Positions 8,815 through 11,278 of a stretch of 11,278 nt of DNA are shown here, piece after piece. The notes beneath the pieces were generated by a model. It searched no databases. It was not told where the DNA came from and saw nothing but the letters and a program-made list of their open reading frames with translations. Numbering within the stretch: position 1 is the stretch's first letter; the number at the start of each line of letters is the position of its first letter. A program made the translations under genes and the position numbers. Origin of the DNA: Acanthamoeba sp. SK_2022b (lineage: Eukaryota; Discosea; Longamoebia; Acanthamoebidae); the NCBI GenBank assembly GCA_027943245.1, contig JANDJZ010000971.1:1-11278 (forward strand). The letters are read 5' to 3'.

Positions 8815-9233
8815 CGATGGCGATCGATTGGGAAGGACGATCCTCAGATGTGACCGCGGAGCTGGAGGGAAGTGGCCGCCGACCAGACGGGTGAAGGCAA
8901 ACCGCACGCGCACCACGACCGGGCGTAGGTGACGAGGGTGACGACTGTTACTTTATTCTTTCTCTCGTTTCGTGCGCGACGAAAAGGGATGAGTGATGCT
9001 TTAAGGTAAGTGAGAACGAGGAAAGGAAGACGACCGACGTTTGTAGCAAACGATCTTCCAATAAAGCTCAACTCTAATTACACAGTAACAACAACAAACA
9101 AATCTTCAACGGGGCAGAGAGAGAGAGAGAGAGAGAGCGTGTTTGTGGACGTCATGAAAAGGAAAGGAAGGGCGAGCGGGGCGTGGTGGCCCTTTGATGC
9201 GGCGTTGGCCCGAAAGAGGGAAGCGCCTCTGCT
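8815..9233 (-). promoter_or_regulatory. Intergenic region: FHA-PHD gene 3' UTR and 5-phosphatase promoter
   Basis: 419 bp between two minus-strand genes. From the FHA-PHD stop downstream it holds a CT run (9137-9116), an AT-richer stretch (about 9100-9040), and on the minus strand AATAAA at 8957-8952, about 280 nt after the stop and 140 nt before the next ATG. That hexamer could be the poly(A) signal of the upstream gene or part of an AT-rich core promoter; the sequence alone does not decide. No conserved coding segment is seen. Confidence 0.4.
9116..9137. repeat. (AG)11 microsatellite
   Basis: Eleven perfect AG units on the plus strand (CT on the sense strand of the FHA-PHD gene), in the probable 3' UTR about 100 nt past the stop codon at 9234-9236. 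Confidence 0.9.
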
Positions 9234-10480
9234 CTAGGCCATGGCGTAGAGACGCGGGTCGTTGCGCAGTTTGTACCGGTTGGGCCCGACCTGGCTGAGC
9301 AAATCGGTTACGTTTGGCGAGATGATGGTCCTCACATCGAGCCGCTGCTCGTCGCCCACTACGTAGTGCCACTTGCTCTTCCGCGGGTCCTTCTCGAACC
9401 ACCGCACCTGGCGCGCAACAACGGGGGGGGAGACCCCAACCACGTCGTGAGCCTCTGCACGGTCGGGGGGGAGGAGAGGTGGGAGACGAGCAGTTGTACC
9501 CGCACAGTTCGCCGGCCCTTCCACTTGTCCTTGACCACCTGAGCGATCCAGAACTGGTCTCCGCTCGATGACTACCCCCCCCCCCACGATTGCGTGAGAT
9601 CGCTTTGAAGCAGAGAATCAGGGTGGGGTAGGCTGGCTTACCTCGGGCAGGCAGCACACGACGGTGCCCTCTCTGATCGTCCATTGGTAGGGGTCATCGT
9701 CGTCGCTCGGTACGGCGGAGGCTCCCTTGGCGTCGCATTCCTTGCATCGCCAGCACTTGAGCTGCGCTGCTTTGGCCTAGTATGTCGGGTGTGGTAAACG
9801 CAAACAATGTGTGCCCACGTCAAGCATACGCGGTGGAGGTGGCAGTAGTGCAGAGGTGGCGCAGTGGTGTGGTAGCGGTGTAGTGTGGCGCTGATGTCGC
9901 TGATAAAGATGATCGTGAGACCTTGTTGACGCCCTCGCACGCGGCGTGAGACCAACGGGTGCACGAGTCGCATCGGATCATGAGGCCATCCACCTTGTTC
10001 TGTCCGCATAGGCACGCCTATGCACGATCCCCGCCGCCGCCGTCGTCACACAACAGCTGTCAGTCACACGCGCGCGCACAGGCCACCTGCACATGAGGAG
10101 GAAACGAATGGCTTGTACCATGACTTTGGCCTGCGGCGAGGGTGGTGCCCGGTGCTTCTCTTCATTGCTGACACTATTCCCTTTGTCTTCCTCCTCCTCC
10201 TCCTGGCGGTGCTTCTCCTCCTTCTCCTTCTCCTCCTCCTCCTCCTTCTCTCCTCCTTCTCCTTCCTCCTCGCCCTTCCGTTCGCCCTCATCCTTCTCCT
10301 TCTCGTCTTCTTCAGAGTCGGCCAAGGCTTGGACTCTGGGGGCATCTCTGGAGGCCTTGTCGGGTGCCACCTCAGAGTCGTCCTTGCGCGCACGCTTCCG
10401 GGGAGGGGGTGAGGCATCGGCTGACCCCAATCCTGTGCTCGCCACCCCACGCTTCTTCCTCTTTCCGCGCCTGCTTTCTG

Positions 10481-10539
<59 letters not shown>

Positions 10540-11278
10540 GTGTGTTGTGTGTTGTGTGTGTGTCACTTGTGGTGAACCAGTTGAATGCATTGCTGCTCCC
10601 CGGGTGTGCATACCCGACTTGCGAAAGCGGTACACACAGACGGCCTTGGCTATGCCTTTCCGGCCTTGCACGTCGAACGCGAGGATGTCCCCGTCGCTTG
10701 TGAAGCAGATGTCATTTCGCATCGGGGGGGAGGAGGGTGATTAGAGCCAGAGGAGAGAGGGAAGTGGCACGACGCCTGTGGGTACCTCAGGATAGCGCCT
10801 AGGCCGAGAGGTTAAAAGTGTCGTGAGTCTCGCAGCAGTTTCGACAACAACAACAACAACAACAACATAACATGACGAACGTGGCGCGTGGTGTCGGTGC
10901 GAGAGTGGCCAGAGCAGACAGCGAGAGTGGCCGAGAGCGTACGGGTGGTTCGTTTCTCGTTGACGAAGATGCCATTGACGGACTTGAGGTCCGACAGCAC
11001 CCACGCATCGGCCTCGGCGTCATAGCTCAGCTCGGCGTGGCGCCTCGACAACAGGCGCGGGCGCAGGGGCGAGTCCATGAACCTGCGCGCACGCCCCGAG
11101 CAGCTTGGTGGGCGACGTGTCGTGTGTGGCACGACGCACCAAGAGCTGGGAGGGGACGGCCTTACACATCGACAGAGGGAAGGAGTCGGCCGATGGTGAT
11201 GGCGGGAGCTGCTGGAGGAGCGGGCAGAAGCAGAGGGATGAGAGCTGGCACACCCGGCTCCCCCACCACGCCAGAACC
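9234..11278 (-). CDS. FHA and PHD-finger nuclear protein (TCF19-like domain pair), 3' part, 9 exons
   Basis: Exons from the window edge: 11278-11166, 11082-10943, 10775-10748 (tentative), 10696-10614, 10477-10119, 10017-9922, 9761-9642, 9553-9500, 9407-9234 (TAG); 388 aa, 5' end missing. FHA domain about residues 26-118: ITIGR (27-31), LSRRHAEL (49-56), SVNGIFVN (72-79), DGDILAF (95-101), i.e. the Gly-Arg, Ser-Arg-x-His and Asn-Gly phosphothreonine-binding signature. A basic stretch (RRGKRKKRG, PRKRARK) may be a nuclear signal, followed by a Glu/Lys-rich acidic region (about 175-226). PHD finger 243-282 is a complete Cys4-His-Cys3 set: C243, C245, C257, C260, H265, C268, C279, C282, with Trp 263 as in histone-H3-tail readers. 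Residues about 295-388 (EGTVV, FWIAQVV, RWFEKD) look like a beta-barrel chromatin module. Vertebrate TCF19 also pairs FHA with PHD. Histone binding and nuclear location are inferred. Confidence 0.85.
10478..10613 (-). other. FHA-PHD gene intron filled by (CA)28
   Basis: 136-nt intron (GTATGC...GCCAG on the minus strand, phase 1, restoring a Glu codon between RFRKS and SRRGKRKK). A perfect GT run on the plus strand (10483-10538, 28 units) and its imperfect continuation to about 10561 occupy more than half of it. The CA run in the transcript ends four bases before the AG of the 3' splice site. Confidence 0.85.
10483..10538. repeat. (GT)28 microsatellite
   Basis: Uninterrupted GT dinucleotides, followed by TGTGTTGTGT-type degenerate units to about 10561. 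It is intronic in the minus-strand FHA-PHD gene. Confidence 0.95.
10697..10775 (-). other. Tentative 28-nt exon plus 51-nt GC-AG intron inside the FHA domain
   Basis: The exon ending at 10943 (phase 1) and the one encoding DGDILAF (from 10696, phase 2) cannot join directly. A CAG at 10778-10776 followed by 28 nt (10775-10748) coding VVPLPSLL keeps the frame, and this fits the hydrophobic strand expected between NG-x-FVN and GD-x-I in FHA domains. The segment then needs a GC 5' splice site (10747-10746) and the AG at 10698-10697, since no GT is available before the in-frame TAA at 10743-10741. Alternatives are an error in the assembly or a different acceptor. Confidence 0.4.
10776..10942 (-). 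other. FHA-PHD gene intron with TTG repeat
   Basis: 167-nt intron (GTACGC...CACAG on the minus strand). It contains a tandem ACA/CAA run on the plus strand (10844-10866), TTG in the transcript. The 5' boundary is firm (end of NEKRTT in the FHA domain); the 3' boundary depends on the tentative 28-nt exon. Confidence 0.55.

Noticed and set aside
8815..8916. Extension of the 5-phosphatase frame upstream to a GTG at 8916
   Set aside because: It has no ATG and low-complexity content; the ATG at 8814-8812 is the first valid start in frame.
9060..9065. AATAAA on the plus strand as a poly(A) signal
   Set aside because: No plus-strand gene ends nearby; both adjacent genes are on the minus strand.
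10614..10722. ATG at 10722 as the start of a separate PHD gene
   Set aside because: It is preceded by an in-frame stop and would give an isolated PHD protein, but the following DGDILAF...VYRF segment fits the missing C-terminal strands of the FHA domain encoded just upstream, so one gene is more likely. Not fully excluded.
1..11278. Dedicated multi-gene system, defence island, viral insertion or mobile element
   Set aside because: All four genes belong to, or are built from, ordinary eukaryotic families with introns; no transposase, reverse transcriptase, integrase, terminal repeats or capsid-type genes are visible in any frame.

Overview
This window is nuclear DNA from a gene-dense, GC-rich protist. 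It carries parts or all of four protein-coding genes, cut by at least 29 short introns (about 50-195 nt). The organisation and codon use (strong G/C third position, short spliceosomal introns, 170-420 bp between genes) fit a free-living amoebozoan such as Acanthamoeba. That species guess is an inference, not a database match. I see no bacterial operon, mobile element, CRISPR array, tRNA or rRNA.

Layout. (1) Plus strand, 130-2192: the C-terminal three quarters of the gamma subunit of the COPI coatomer (two exons in view; the 5' part lies outside the window). (2) Plus strand, 2364-4976: a complete nine-exon gene for dynactin subunit 4 (p62), about 501 aa. (3) Minus strand, 8814-5213: a complete thirteen-exon gene for an inositol polyphosphate 5-phosphatase, about 795 aa, with the inferred order PH-like, catalytic, C2-like, PH. 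(4) Minus strand, from the window edge (11278) to 9234: the 3' part of a nine-exon gene for a nuclear FHA plus PHD-finger protein with a C-terminal module of unclear family. Genes 1 and 2 are head to tail, 2 and 3 converge with 236 bp between stops, and 4 and 3 are head to tail on the minus strand.

The exon models were built by hand from conserved protein motifs, GT..AG boundaries and intron phase. Every junction given keeps the reading frame, so gene 3 closes exactly at 2388 nt and gene 2 at 1506 nt. Weakest joints: the third exon boundary of gene 2 (3162-3330) and a proposed 28-nt exon followed by a GC-AG intron in gene 4 (10697-10775).

Genes 1-3 act in related cell biology (COPI vesicle coats, dynein/dynactin cargo transport, phosphoinositide turnover), while gene 4 looks like a chromatin reader. 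Nothing suggests they form a dedicated system. The more unusual signals are the domain orders of genes 3 and 4, a local preference for GTRC 5' splice sites, an intron whose 3' end is A-rich instead of pyrimidine-rich, a (CA)28 run against a 3' splice site, a 28-bp perfect palindrome in an intron, and four tandem in-frame stop codons.
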